Positions 40,501-55,500 of a stretch of DNA of 64,000 nt are shown piece after piece. This DNA comes from Casuarius casuarius (taxonomy: Eukaryota; Chordata; Aves; Casuariiformes; Casuariidae). The notes below the pieces were generated by a model that did no database searches, had not been told where the DNA came from, and worked only from the letters and a program-made list of their open reading frames with translations. The stretch lies in assembly GCA_003342895.1 (NCBI GenBank), contig PTFA01000029.1:1252666-1316665 (forward strand). The letters run 5' to 3'. The position numbers were made by a program, and so were the translations under genes. The stretch's first letter is position 1. Every line of letters starts with the position of its first letter.

Positions 40501-43500
40501 TTATTTTCTGATTGGGAGGAACCAATATTAAACACCACAAATTATACTTGTGTAGCGCCTTCCTTAGAATCAGCCTTCTCTGACTGCATGTACAATTAAG
40601 CTCTTTTACCCCTCATTATTTGGATTGCTCCAAACTGTTGATGCATTTGACCACAAAAATACAAAACACTTTTTCGTATCGATACCCTGAATTACAACAA
40701 CTGTCTGAGGCTTGTGATTGCGCACCCAGCCAGCCAAGAAAACAAACTCAAGCTGAAGCTACAAAGAAGAAAAAACAAAAAAGTTAATATATTTTTAATT
40801 AAAAACATTTATGCTTGTCATTGTGTCCTTTCTCCCTAGCCCAACTGGTTAGCTGGGACACTCAGTACTAAAAAAAGATAATAAAAATAATAAAAAATAC
40901 CCAGTGCTCCATTTGTTTCTTGGCTTTGTTGTTCACTCTTAAGCTAGATTCATTTAAGTGAGTTTACAGCTTTACATGAGTTCAGTTTTAAATATTTAAG
41001 TATATACCTCCTTGCAGCTGATACTCAGAGATTTGGCAATCACTTGAATAAACTTGCTATCTCTCAGAGAGATCTTGTCTCCTGTGGGTACAACAGTCAT
41101 TTCTCCTCTTAGATTCTCACTCAGCATCTGAAAAATGAGCAATCAAATCCTTTGTTAGCAGAGAAAAAAAATATGGTAGTAGTCTAATAAAAAAAACTTA
41201 GGATCAAGTTAGAGAACTGTTTGGAAGAATTACGGAAACTAATTGGATGCAGACAAAAGTTTTAAAAAAAAGTTACTGTCCCATGAAGATTACAAGCTTA
41301 AAAAGACAAAAAAGAGGGGAAAGGGCAGGCAACTAAAACCTTCCTCTAAAGCAAAGAAACCAAGATAAGCACATAACAAAACACCCCAATTTTTAGAGTA
41401 TGCAGACAAAAGATCTCTAATGGGGTAAGCTACAGCCTACTTAAAAACACAAAGATAGTGAATAATTGGCAGAGTAAGCCTGAAGATCTGAATATTCTGA
41501 AATGCTGCCCTTTATCACCATTCCCAAAACTCAGCATTACTGTCTAAAGGCTTCCTGCACAGACTGTGTACTTAGGCCTGAAAACAAACCCAGTGCTGCC
41601 TGTAGACAGAGTCATCTATTTTAACTGATTTTCAATTAACAGGTTCATTAGCCCTGATTTTGCTAAAATTTGGCCATAAATTCAGCTTTGAATGCAGAGG
41701 ATCTAGAGTAGTACTAGTCATTCAGTATTAAACCAGGAGTGTAACAATTTGCAGCATGGGTGCATCCAATACAACCAGAAGGAAAAGAAAAAGACAGCTA
41801 GTTCCCTACATAGAAATTGCTTAAACATGGCAATAACAAAATGAAAATATCCTAAAAGCGAGGTTCTGTGAGATCCTGAGAACAGGAAGACTGAAGCCAG
41901 TCATTAAGAAAAAGCAACTGGTTTCCTCAGTTTTGACAATTTTACATACTGGCACTCTTTCATTAAAGGTTGCTGATGCGGCTATAAAGCACGTAGTTGT
42001 TTCAGTTAGAATTTTAAAAAGCAGGATTGTGAAAGTTTGCAAGAACAGATGTGATGTTGGAAGGAGGAATGCCCTGGGTTTACTTATGTCTAGGCATGCC
42101 CTTTATGAAAAAACCTCCAAGCACCGACAATACTGTAGCTGTCTGCTGGAAGAGTCACATATTCACGTAACTCTAAGGGGATACCAATCGCTCTGGCGCG
42201 CTTTTAGAGTCTGACAGGTTGAGATCATTGCTTTGCACAGGTAACCTTAGCAATTGGCACCCGTGTTAAACGCGCCCAACGCAAAGCCCTCTGTGCATTA
42301 CTCAGTGCTACCAGCTCTGCAGCCATTTGCATGTGTCTGGGGGCACATTCCTTGCTCCTTTGTGTTGAAAGAGAATCCTAAAATAACCACGCCAGCTTCA
42401 GGAGAGCTTCCGTCTCTTGGGAGACTATTGTTTGGTGATATGTTTAGCTGAAGATATTGCCACAGACAACATATTTCCAAGCTTCCTTCTCCTCCTGGTC
42501 TCTACCACTCATTCCTGCCCAGGCAAGGCAGCATGCTGCTCCCTCAGCCGTGCCAACACAATTGTTTGTGGGTCTGTACAATGAGTCAAATGAGGAAACC
42601 AATCCTGCTTTAACTCAAAGAACTTGCAAAAGTTATTTTGCTTTTCAAGCCATATAAAGGAGCTCCTGGCACCACCTCATAAACACTGTGTAGCACATTT
42701 CAAAGGGCAGCACATGAAGGTGCAGGAATACCTTGTGCCAATGCTGCCTAAGATGTCATATCACCAAGTCTTCACCTAAGTAATTCAGCTATATTGTCTT
42801 GCAAAACTGGATCTCAAATTAAGTTTTAATCCATAAACCTAGGCAGAAAGCCAGCTGGGAAAGTTTCTCCTGTCGCAGGTCAAATATTCCTCTGTGCAAG
42901 AATAATAAAGTCTACATTAAAAAGCAGGTTGGTATACTTATAGTCCATGTTAGTGAGCATACCAAAGAAGCATCAGTGAAGAGCTTTGGTTTCTAAAGTA
43001 TATATACACAAACACATGCTCACTTGGAAGCAAAATAACATGGAGTCCACAGCACCAGATTTCTAATGTTTAGGCACCATTAATGAAAAATATCAATATT
43101 CTTCACACAGCATTATGTTAACCATTAATCATGTTCTTGGAGTATATTATTGCCATCCTCACTGAAGAGACACACAGCCCCTTCTCCTCTCATTTTTCAG
43201 ATCAAGGGCTTTATCAAACAACTGAAAGCTTAGACTCTACAAACTATTTCTAAGCACGGTAAGTGGTACTTCCACCCTCCCAGGTTATGATCACATGTAT
43301 CCTAATGTGTTTGTCTCAGAGCTGCTACTGGCTGCAAGACATTGAGCATGAAATAATGATCAAGTTTGTTTCAACTTTAATAAAAACAAACCACCATCAT
43401 CAGATACACATGTGCATGCCCAGCTTAAGTCTAGAGAGTGACTCATCATGATGTCATTACCCAAAGTGTCAGGATTATGATTTCACTGCATACAAGCACA

Positions 43501-46500
43501 GAAACACGCATTCTGGCAGACTGCTGCTCTCCTATCTAAGTCAGGGCATTTAACACAGAGCTATAGGTTCACTGTATTAAGGACCTGTACTATTTCGGGG
43601 GAAACGTCTTGATCAGACACCAATGAATAAAAAGAACCTTGCTAAATGGGTTAAGTTACTAAAATCAGTTACAATTGTTTTTAAGATAATCCTCTATTTT
43701 TGATGCATTCACAAAATGTATCCCTTCTTAGAGGAGCAAAATCTAACATTGACATGAGTAACACTGTAAAGGAAGGGACTGTAGGCACCATTTATCTTCA
43801 GAACGGGCCTTGGATGAAATCTTTACCCCACTACAGTCAATTACAAGATCTTTACTGACTTCGGCAGAGCTAGAAGTCTGCCTCCCCTATGAATTTCCAC
43901 ATACAGGTTTTTAGCAGAGAGATGTCCAAGGCAGACTATTGCAGTTAAAAGATAGCATTTTTATGGCTTGGTCGTGGTCTTCAACTGACTTATGCAGAGA
44001 ATCTTCTTCTCTCCCAATCTCCATATATTTATTTGCCTAACAGTATTTTCCATAAGAAAAAAACATATGACATTCACATTATGGCTCTGGAATCAATTGC
44101 TTTCAAATGCAAGGGAGAAGCTCAAGCCATTCAGCTAGACAGAAGCTCGCACAGTAGATGAGAAAGTTAAAGCCTTTCAAGGTCACACTGAAATATTTAC
44201 CTGCCTCTTCTTCTTCCAGCTAAGCTCACTCTTGCTGAGCGTGTATGACAGTTTAGTTAGGGCTGCCTCTGGTGTCATATCACCTCCAGGAATTACTCCA
44301 ACATCAGCGAGAGTCTGAATAAAAAGGAATAATGACTCCAATTAGCATAGCATTCAGAAACATGTGTGCATACAGAAAATGTACATGAATGATAGGGAAC
44401 CACACAGAATACAATATACAGCCATACCTCCACTGAGTCTTGCCCCTTTGCAACTGTAATTTTTGTAATTTTAGTTATCAAATACCTGAAAAATATTACA
44501 GCCAGCTGAACAAAGATGACTTCTATTTTAAATTCCTTTTCATGCAATAACTTTGAAAAGTATTTAACCAAACACTTGCCATGGTCATTTACCTATGCTA
44601 GAATGGAAAGGTTACAGGTCCGTATCAGCTACCTGCAGAGTTGTCAGATTACCTTTACTGAAAAGCTGCAGTTACTCTATTTTAACCCGGTGGCAATCTG
44701 AACACTGCCAAGTAGGCTGTTCTCTCACAGACATATTTACCATTCTTTTATGGGTATTACTTTGGATGAATTCCAGCCCTACAGTGTGCTCACAGCAGGA
44801 GTGTTTTCACATCTTTCCAGGCTGCACTAGCAGTATATGATTTAGAACATACAACTGAAATACATAATTTACACAGGTCTGAGAGAACAACTACAAAAAG
44901 ATGATGTAATCTTTTTAACTTATCTTTTCAGTAGTTAAAAAAAAAATATCTGTACCAAAGCAAAAAGCAGAAATAAGCAACCATCTTTGCTATGGCCAGC
45001 AAGCTCCGTAAGCACACAGTAAGCAAGGCAGCAAAGACAAAGGAGATCTCAGATCTCCTGTCACTGAGAATCATACCAGGGCAAACACTCAGGCTTCTCT
45101 AAACCACAGACCATCACGTTTGCTATAATGTGATGCCTCAAAGTTAAGCATCTTGCAGTAGGTTCTTTACACTGATTTATTTTTAAATTCCTTGTGTATA
45201 AATTGCAGTTTTGAAATTTGGTGTGGCTTAACTAATATTTTTAGCAAGATACAGTGCCCTAATCAGTTCATGAACTACCTCTGAGAGCCCCAGACTTACA
45301 TTTTTAAAAGTCTCATGGAAAAATATCTACAGAGGAGGCGAGAAATGGAGAGCTAGCCAGCATTTAGAACCATGGAACAGTTAGGGCTTTTTCAGTGGGC
45401 TTGGGAAAAAGAAGGATGAAGGGATTTCCCAGCTTCCTTCCTATACCTAAAGTCCCCTCAATTGTAACTTTCTGCTGTGCAGATGGATCAGAGGCAAGAC
45501 ATTCAGTTAACTAAAACAAACACTTGAAGGGAAACCATGGACTCAGCTGAGCCACCTGACTAACTTGAATGCATAAAAAATGGCCTGCCTATATGCAAAG
45601 ACCTGCAAAAGGTTTTATTTAAAGAAAAAACAAAGTAAGGCTAACATTACAGAGAGTTTCTAGCATTCATCCATGACACTTCCTCTGTAGAACAGTTCCT
45701 TATGAAAAGACTAAGTCAATGAAAGAAAAAGCATGAAGTACCTTTGTAGGATCTGGCTTTGTCAGTATTCTCCTCAACAGATGCCAAGAAAACAGGACAG
45801 CCTCCCTCAATGGATGATGAAGCAATATAATACATGCTCCACCCAAATTATGAAGGTAGAAGTGAACACTTTTCCACCTAACCTTACCGAGGTTTAGTAA
45901 GACAAACAGTAGTGACCTGACCAGAATCTCCTACTTAAACATACCAGTATACTGGATCAGAGTGTAAAAAGCCATTTTTAGAGGTGCCTATTTGAAGAAT
46001 CTTTTAACCAGAGCATAGAAAAGAGTTTTATTCCTCCCAAACATTTTAGCAGTTCATTTTAAGCAGGAGATCACATAAAAGTTAGGCCTCATTTTCATAT
46101 TGTTCTGCAAAAACAAACTTTGTGTCTTTCTTCTACTTTCTTCTTTCTGTGTGAATTGTTCTATAAAATCCATGTACTTCTATTGTATTTGCTACAGATC
46201 ACAGAATTACTTCTCAACCCTCTCCCCCGCTTAAGTTAGAAAAAAATTTAACCAACTCCCAAGAGACAGCCCATATCAGAAAATATAACGTTTAAATATT
46301 GAAGTGAAAACAAACTCTTATAAACTCCTTCCCTTTCTGCTCAAAACAGCAGATTACATGTTCTTGAAGCAAATATAATTTAAAGCTGCATCAAAAACAA
46401 TGTTAAAATAGGCAGGTTTCAGCACCAGTCTAGAGGACCTAAGTTCACCTTACAGTCAATGAAGGGGCTAGCTCTGCCAGACGAGTGGTTGCTCCCAACA

Positions 46501-49500
46501 AAAACAGGTGTCTAAAACAGGGGGATGAGTCACCCTCTGGCAGTGCTTCTTGGATATTTAATGGCTGGCCTTTTTATAAGGGCGAGTTAAATCAGCTTCC
46601 TTCACATTACCACATGCAACACATACTCTCACATGGCTTTGAGCTCTTATTAGTCTCAGTGATGTCACGTCTTAATACAAAATTAAGAAATCCACTATAA
46701 AATGTCCTGAATATTAAGAGCATCTACATAAAGTCTGCTTTAAGCTAGCCTTCATGGTTAAAAACAACTGATTTCCATTCTGCAAGATAGATGCTTTCTT
46801 AGAAGATGTTCTCCCAGTCTCTCACCGAATTCAGTTGCGCTTTCAGTCAAATAAATGCTAGCATTTGGAATATTGCTTGGATTTGCAAGCTTTCTTGATG
46901 TTCTTATATTGTAAATAAGTAACTGCTGGCCTATCAAATACTACTTTAGTTGATCATCTGACCCACAAGCTGGCTTCTAGTTCAGTGGCATCCCTTTGGG
47001 AGGGATATTAACAATATAATGCAATGGTATCCTGGCGTGCTGCACACAACAGGAGCCAGCAATAAGTAATTTGGGATTTGAGCTGACTATTTAGACTATT
47101 CAGGCTAGGAGTAACAACATCTAGTTTGCAAACAGATATTTAAATCCTTCCAGCTTAAGCTTTTTCTGATATAATTATTTTATAAGCAATATCTTGATAG
47201 TCTAAAAAATCTGGTTATTCACTGGGACTACTAGAAGTACACAACCAAGCTGCATCTGTGAAATGTTTCTTTTATACAGCAGTAGAGTCTGAAATCATTG
47301 CACAACCCTCACCTGCCCTGTAGCATAGACTGTTGTAACAGACCCTCGTAAGCACTGGGTGCAATTTAGAATCACTACTTTTCGTTCAGTTGCTTTCTTG
47401 AGTTCTTCTAGCAAGTCTTCTCTGTTATTTGGAGCATTGCCACTTCCATAAGTTTCAAGTACAATGCCCTCAATTGGATGCTGAAGAAATGCTTTTACCT
47501 GTTTAAAAACAAGACAGGAAAGAAAGCCAAAGGATGTGTTTAAGTCACATTAAGATTTTTATATGTGGCACAGAGTTTTTAAAAATTGTCTATTCCTGTT
47601 AAAATATTATAGGCAGTCCTTCATGCCCTTCTGTGCTCCCCATTTGCAATAAGTGGGACTGTAGAATAAGCTTACAAAAAATAAGAATTTCACTCTTTAG
47701 CTTCCTTTAAAATTCCTAGAGGGATAGATTTTAAAATAAACTATCTTCTACAGTCATGACCTCAGCATGAAAAAGGATGCTGTTGTTTAAGTGCCATTAA
47801 CAGGCTATACTGTTGCACCATGGCGGAACAAAAGGATAGATTTACACTTACTAAATAAACACAGAATAATTCATTAATTGAGATTAGAACCCCCACTCCC
47901 TCACCTGCCCACATTCATTACTTTAGCAAACAAGAGTTTTGCCAATAAATGTCTGCCTTACTAAGGGAGATAGCTTCTCCCTTCTCACAAACGAGCACTG
48001 CAATGAAGCCTTGAGTTTTTTAACCCAAGAAACAACTCATTTAATTCATGGCAGAGAAAAAAGGAGGTACTAATTCACTCTGGGCCAGTTGTTAATGAGG
48101 TAGCTATTGTATCTCACTGTAAGAGGATGCCTACCAAAGTTCTCTTCCTAAAAAGATGTATTTTAGACAACCTAAATGTTTCTTTGTTGATCACATATGC
48201 TATGTGCAATACACTGTAATCCCCCATGAGGCTAAGTATGCAGTTGGAGGGTTTTTTTACAAGTATACCACCCCTCTGCCTTTCCATCTGTTCATATTCA
48301 CCTAAAAAGAATGCAAATATAATTGAGGAATGCTGCTTAAACTACTGGATTCAAGTTAAGATGGCAACAGCCATGAAAGACCTGTCACTTTAATGGAACT
48401 GATATTAGAGAAAAAAATTTAAAAGACACAAACTACCTAAAACTGCAGTTCTGCAAAACAATTTCTAAAGGCTCAGAGCAGAAAAATAAGTTATCATCTT
48501 CAGCTCTGTATCAATACAGGGGATCATCCTAACAACCAGTGTGAGCGGAACTGAACTTTAAGAAAGAAGCATGAGTTGCAGAAAAAGCCACAGTCACCTC
48601 CATGCCCACTCCCCATCTTGTATGTTCTTTGGTAAGGTTTTTAGTAATATGCTTCAATGTGCAGCAAGAAAGCACTTCCCTGGTCACTGCAGCTTGTACC
48701 TGTCTAGAAAGGTACACTTGACCTATTATTAGCCCTGGTAAGAAATTAATTTTTAGTTCCAAGGTCCAGGCAGTTCATATTAAAGATATTTTAAAAGCTT
48801 TTGTCAATAGTTTGTGACATGAAAATGGTCTTTGAATGCGCTGGTATTACAAAACATTTATCAGAAGAAGACAAGATACCTTTCCTTCCCTCCGAAAACC
48901 CAACCCTTGCTACAACACTGCAGCTTCCAAACTGGCTAAGTAGACAAGTGTTTGAGCATCATTTCATCCACTTCCAAAATTAAGTGGTGACACTTACAGC
49001 AGCAGCGGTGATTCCTGGGAAGATTCGCAGAAGCCCAACGTTCCTGTTCATATTGGTGTGAACTCGAAATTTCTTTTTGGTATTGGCTCTCCACACTGTA
49101 TCCCAGTTTACTGTTAAAGAGAAATGAATTTCCTGATTTACTATCGAAGACATAATATTAAGTACACTTGTAGCACTTCACACTTACAGCATTATCTTGA
49201 AAACTGTTTCCTATGTAGGGGATTCATACAAGACAACGTATTTTTAAAAAGAGGAAATGAAGGCCCATTTAAGACAGCAGCCAGAGCAGCTAATCTAACA
49301 CACCTTATTTATTAAATGCCACTGAAATATGTGTTCAAGGCCACATCCAGGTCAGGCTCAGCTGTGTTATATTTTAGCTTTAATTCCAAAATAGCTTAGA
49401 TTCCAAGATAAATCAGGCTTATCCGTCAATATTTCTACACCAGTGCACTTCCCAGAGATATTCAACAAGTATACTTGCTTCAATTTAATAATATTTTATA

Positions 49501-52500
49501 GCTCAGACTTCCAAAATAGATAGTTCAATCTCCACTAGTGAACAGGATGATCTATCAGATACACAAAACTGTATACCCATATTATAACCTCTCCAAAAGA
49601 GAAAACTCATAGCTGTGAAAAGCATTTGAGTACAAGACCTGACCAGCTCACAATGTTGAACACGTCCCGCTAGTGCCAAATTTCCCAGTTCAGAGTGCTC
49701 GGAAAGCCTCAGCCAACAGAACAGTATGCAGCTCTAGTATAAGTGAGACATTTACTTGTCACACACTGATCGGAACTTCATTGTTTTGTAATTGGACTGA
49801 TATGAACCTGAATTAATGTTTAGGAAGCAGACCTTCATCTTCTCAAACAAAAAAGATATGACAAGTTCTGAATGTCATAATAAAGACAAATGCAGTTACT
49901 GTAGCCACTGATCACCTCCAGAGTTTATTATGTAGTTACTAATGATTAAATAAAATAGCAAGGATTCAATTAACTCTGATTATACATTTAGAGGCAGAAG
50001 CCAGCTGTTTAACTAATTGTTTGTTTGTGTTGCATTATTAGAAGCCAAGTCATGCATTATTGATTTCAAAATCTTACTGCTCCAATGCAAGATCACAGTG
50101 TTGGTAGCTCTGACAACACCTAGAAGGCTGTGGGAGAGGTTTAGCAAACAACAGCCAACAGCTCAGAGTGTGATGTTTCAAGAAAGTAGATCACGCCATA
50201 AGGCTACCTGTTTCCCCATCAAGACTTAAGCTTTTTAGTTTTTGAAGAAAACCCCAAGCAGCAAGAACAGATAGAAGATCTAAGTGCATAATACTGACTT
50301 GCTCTCAGCCATGTGAAGAGTTACTCACACCAATTATTATTGCAATCTCTTGCCATCAGCAGACAGGTGTTTGCAAGAAAATCAGAGGATGTTTAAGAGC
50401 CTCCATTGAAGCCTGCTCTTTTGCCCTATTACTGGAGATACTAAAAACGACACTACACAAAGTCAGGACAGAAAATAGCAGTCCTCTATAAGACAATTCT
50501 GAACTTTCCCTTCCTGTTGTGGTGCCCTAGTGTGCTGTCAGCAAGTAGAGGCTCGGTATGTGCTTTCTGAAAAATACTTATTTTAAATCTTGGGAATTAT
50601 ATGAACAAATACCTGAACTGTACATTGTAAAACAGTTCACAAGCAGGTGGCTTGGCATTGTGTTTACCCTATCAGGCAAACTTCAGCAAACGTATTCCTA
50701 TGACTCTGGGAAAGGGAGAATAGAAACACAGACCATTTCTATAGTTTCCCTGTGAGAACCTGGCCAGCACAGTTCTGAAATCACCTGGCTGGATTTAGTA
50801 GTTGGCCAAGTAGCTCTGAAAGGCCTCCACGAGCTTTCCAGAGCAAGTAAGAGAACTGCAGGAGGTACACGGGTGGGTGCAGAAAGCCATGCATTTGCTC
50901 TGCTTGAGGTCCGTATGTCAGGCTAACCATGTTCACTCAATTAGCACTGCTTTTTAAGAGACAAGAGTGTTTGGCAATAAACCCAGTCCTTTCAACCTTC
51001 TCACAAACAGATTAATTCTTTAATTCTTTAAAAGCAGCCTCCTCTATGGGCAGGGACAGCAATGAAATTGTATCAAAGATTTCTTTCCTTTATCCTCCAT
51101 AAGCTAGGAGTCCCTGCCAAGACTTCACAAATGCATACTACAAAGTTTGGCAACTACTAGCATCCCTAATGTCTGTAACAAACTTGAAGAATGAACTGAG
51201 GAAACCTATCTTGATCACTAAGAAGATATTGCCAAAAGCAGAAGACTAAGGGGAGAGATCAGAGGATAGGTTCAGAAATGAGGCCTACACCAGGCCTATG
51301 CCTGTACTCTGGGAGTGCACTCTATCAAATAACACATCATCTTCAAGATACGTGCAATGCATTCAGACATAGTACTGCGATGCCAATTCCTAACTACATT
51401 AAGAAAGGACCAAAGATTGTCCTTGAGTTAACATTCTTTGGGTCGTGAATCCCATCAGTCTATGTAAGGCGCTCTGTACTGCAGATCATAAATGCAGTGA
51501 CGAGAGCAGCATAATTTCTATAGGTGTCAGTTTTCCATTAGACAAAAAGTTTGAAAGGCAGAACAAAAGGCCAGTGTGATACAAGAGCCAAAGACAAACG
51601 AATATACATAAAAGCCCAAACTCATCTAAGAGATATTCAGAATTGTTCTAAGTGAGGCAGAGACTTATGCAGGGCAGAAAACACACCCTTTGCATCCTCC
51701 ATCTCAAAGATTACATCCCCCCAAAATGTAGAATACTTACATGACAAAGCTAAGTTCAAGCATCTTTATTCTACTGAATCAACCAGTTGTCCTACAGGCT
51801 CTGATCCTAATGCACAGCAATCTTTTTGTTAAAGCAAAAAAAAAAGTCTTAAGAATTCTTAACAGTCCTTAAGCAAGAAACTCATATAGAAATAGGTGAA
51901 GTACAAAAAACTCTACATAATGGTGTTCAGAACAGCTTTTTATCATATGGATAAGAGTGACTAATGAGGGATATTTGTGTTTGGCACAACACAGAAAACA
52001 GTAACCTGTCCTGACTTGGATGGGCTGTGCTTGTAAAGAGTTTAACTGATACAGTGTGCTGCTTTATGTAAATATGGATACAAAGCTGAGGAAAAAGCAT
52101 AGGCTAGGTATTGGTCTTCCGTGGAAAACAGAAAGCTCTTAAAGCAATGTACATAAAATAGAGAGGTAATGGCTATTTATATACTGTATTCAAAATGTCT
52201 TGGGAAAGGAAAGATTGTGTTATTCAAGGACCCTGCATTTAAGATATCAAGACCTTTGGTTTATTTTTCCAAACATAAAAATCACAGAAACAACCCTCTG
52301 CTACTCCCAATCTCCCCCTCTCTCCTAAACACTGGAGCTCTTAAAATTACAGCTCAGAAAACAAATCTGAAAGAGAGATATATACCTAAGGCACAAAGTA
52401 AACTGTTCAGGCTTTGACTCCTCTGAAGTCTGACTAGCTTTTATTCTCCACCTGACCCTGACCTCACTAGAGTAAAGAGATGGGAAGAGACACTACTTTG

Positions 52501-55500
52501 CAGTCCCTGGGGAGGCAGTTTTAGCCTACTGAACATACTGGTCACCCAGCACTAAGAAAACACACAGGTGCCTTCATATTCCAGGGCCAAACAGGTACGC
52601 GGTAAGGAAACTACCTAAATATTTTTCACTAAAGAAAAAAAAAGGATAATTTTCTTATCTTATTCAGCGTTCTTCACACACAGACATACGATGATAGGGT
52701 TAGTGGGGAAAAAAAAAATCAACCTGACTTAAAAAAAGAAGAAAAAAAGATGCCCTAAACAGGCTATAAAGCAGCAAAAGCTTTTGTTAACCAGTGCCTA
52801 TGCCACAGCACAGGCTTCAACTCATAATGAGGGTGCTGCAACTAAGAGCGACACCTCCCTTAGGAGTGGTGACTGAACTCCAAGTTATGAAATCAAACAG
52901 GAAATACAGCTTTTCATGATTGTGGAGCTCCAGACAAACAGCAACACTTTCTTCTCATCCTTTTCTGCAAGGCTACAGGCAAGTCGTACCATTATATAAG
53001 CTCCCCCACGTTCATTAGGATTCACGGCGACGGCCAAGGGGTGGGAAGCACAGACCAACCTATGGGCGGGAATTCCTAAAGGAGGCAAACATAGACCCCC
53101 TCTTTGGCAGTTTAGTATAAAACAATTGACGCACACCTTTTGAAATGAATATTTAAATTGAATGGTCTCATTGCAAGAATCAACATGCCTACTTACGAGG
53201 GGAAAAAAAAACCAAAGTACTTCAGTGAACAGAGCTGGCATTTGCCTTAATATATAAATGACTTGGACTTTTTACTATAAATAACTAGAACTGCCAACCA
53301 AGACGCAGACTTGGCCAGTGACTAATAGCTTCTCTCTAATGAGACTGTTGGGTAGATGAGCCTAAAAGGGCTTTCTAACCTGCTGCTGCAGTACCAAATC
53401 TGTGCACACAGTTACATGGACTCTTTTCATACCCTACACAAGCTACGTTTCTAATCATTCAGTTCTGTACATGTGCACCACTCCCAGAAGTTACATGCGT
53501 GTGTGATGAAGAAAGTCCAGCCACGGCAACGAAGCAGTTTCATATTTGCTTCATTAAGACAATAGAGAACTGAGGAGAGTAATCAGTTATGAAATATACT
53601 GAGACTCTTTACACAATTCGAGTGAAACTGACCTCCTCTGTCTCTCTCCTTCTCAAAATATGAGAGAAATAAGGCAAGGCCTTTTATTTGATAAGCTCTA
53701 AGATTTAAAAAATATGTTTGGTTATTCCTATATAATTCATTATTTCACATAGAGTTTTCTGATTCTGCTACAAAAGTATTTCCTGTTAACACTGTGCTAC
53801 TCCCCTGAGGAGTTTACTAGGATCTTTCACCACTTCTTGCAAGAGTTTCTCATGCTGAATTCAAAGTCTTAAGAAAACTGACACCTTTGCTGGTCTAAAA
53901 CTTAATAATGGGACTCTTAGGTGTTGCTAAGACAGTTAAGGACCTGGCCAAGAACACAACAAGTTGATGGGATTGAAAATCCATTAGGAGCCTCATCTGA
54001 AGGGGGAACAGGGTGGAAAATGGAGATGAAAAATGAAGAAGAGAGCTCCAGCTGGGAAAGGGAGGGGAAGAGGACTGCGCTTCTCTCCTCTCTCTGGCTC
54101 CGAAGTAGATCACTGCTTTTACACAGCACATCTAACCTCGAACAGCATCTCCTCTTCTCAGTCTTATGTACCAGCCTGTGATCCTGAGCTCCTGTCCCAT
54201 TACACTGCCCACTCCTGCCATTCTGTCACCTCTTCACCACCAGCTTCTCTGCAACTTTCATTCCCAGCTGTGTTAGAACTGGGGAGCCCGAGGAAGAGTT
54301 TCTGCACGTGGCCTACTGCTTCTGGCATTGTCAGACTGCCCGAGAGAATGCTGAAGCAGCAAGAGTCAGCCCCATCTGCAGGAAGGTTAAGACATACTAT
54401 ATAAAGTCTTTTGAAGAAAAGTTAAAGATGCTAGATTTGTATGGATTGTTTTTAAAAGCCTCAGGTGAGTCCTTGTCTCCCTGAAAGCTTCATACGAGGA
54501 TTGTAAGAGCAGACTCAAGGAAGACAGCTATGTTTCAAACAATTATTTTGGACAAAATAAAGCAGCACTAGTAGATCGCCCATTCTATAAACTATGTTTT
54601 TTCAAAATGAAACAATCCTTCAATACTGACACTGTCATCTTGGATAAATGATGCTACCCTAACAGGGTAATCAACTGAAACAAATAAAAATAGAGCCTAT
54701 CACACCATCAGTTTTTAAATCAGAAATCCTCACTGATCTCATTGGGGCATTCTATTGAAAAGATAATGGGACACAATATGGGCCAAGGGAAGTGCTTAAT
54801 AACTTTCTCATTTTTCTACTGTACACAAGGAATCACAAAACAGATCATTCAAATGCAAGAGAGAAGTGGCATGCAATTTGCAGCTTCATTTCATTACTGA
54901 TCAGTCAGAAAACTATTTATTTATACCCTATTTGATGCAGTTCATAAAAATCCAAGAAAGAAGACTTTCCCCAATTTATTGCAACAGTCAAGTCATAGTG
55001 GCACACTCTCTACCTGAGACATGTCTTATTGACCACTACAGTATTTTAAAGCTTCTTCAGTTTGTATCTGACTCCCACAAACACAGCATCTTGATCCTGG
55101 AACTTTGCTAAGTGACTCCCACTATTAGGTAGAAGTGCTAAGTTTAATTTCCAAAATTGCAGGATGTCTCTGTAGTAGCAGATGTCATTCAGAATGTCCT
55201 GCTGCATGGCACAGGGCTAGAGTTCCTACTGCCACTAACAGCACCTAGCAGAAGAATTTGGGAACCCCTTGCTATTGTCCCCCCTGAGTTGTACAGGTGC
55301 TACAGTAATAGGCACAAACATTAATGTATTTTTTCCTTACCCCTTAACAGGTGAGGAATATTTAGATTAAAATCTTTTGTTTGGGGAAACAAAGTACCAA
55401 GAGGTTAAGTAACTGCTTGAAGAGACAGCAGTCAACCGGAGATCTTCTAAATCTTTTGTGGGTATTTTTACTCTTCAGCGTTTAATGAGCAATAAGTGAA

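Noticed and set aside
40129..40599. 156-codon plus-strand open frame in an ASPG intron
   Set aside because: It overlaps a probable old CR1 relic and shows no protein-like composition.
52885..53241. 118-codon minus-strand open frame in the 7.4-kb ASPG intron
   Set aside because: No ASPG homology, no flanking splice sites that keep phase with exons D and E, and no recognised family.
54033..54404. Open frames on both strands in a GA-rich stretch
   Set aside because: Low-complexity Glu/Ser composition, overlapping frames on both strands and no splice support.
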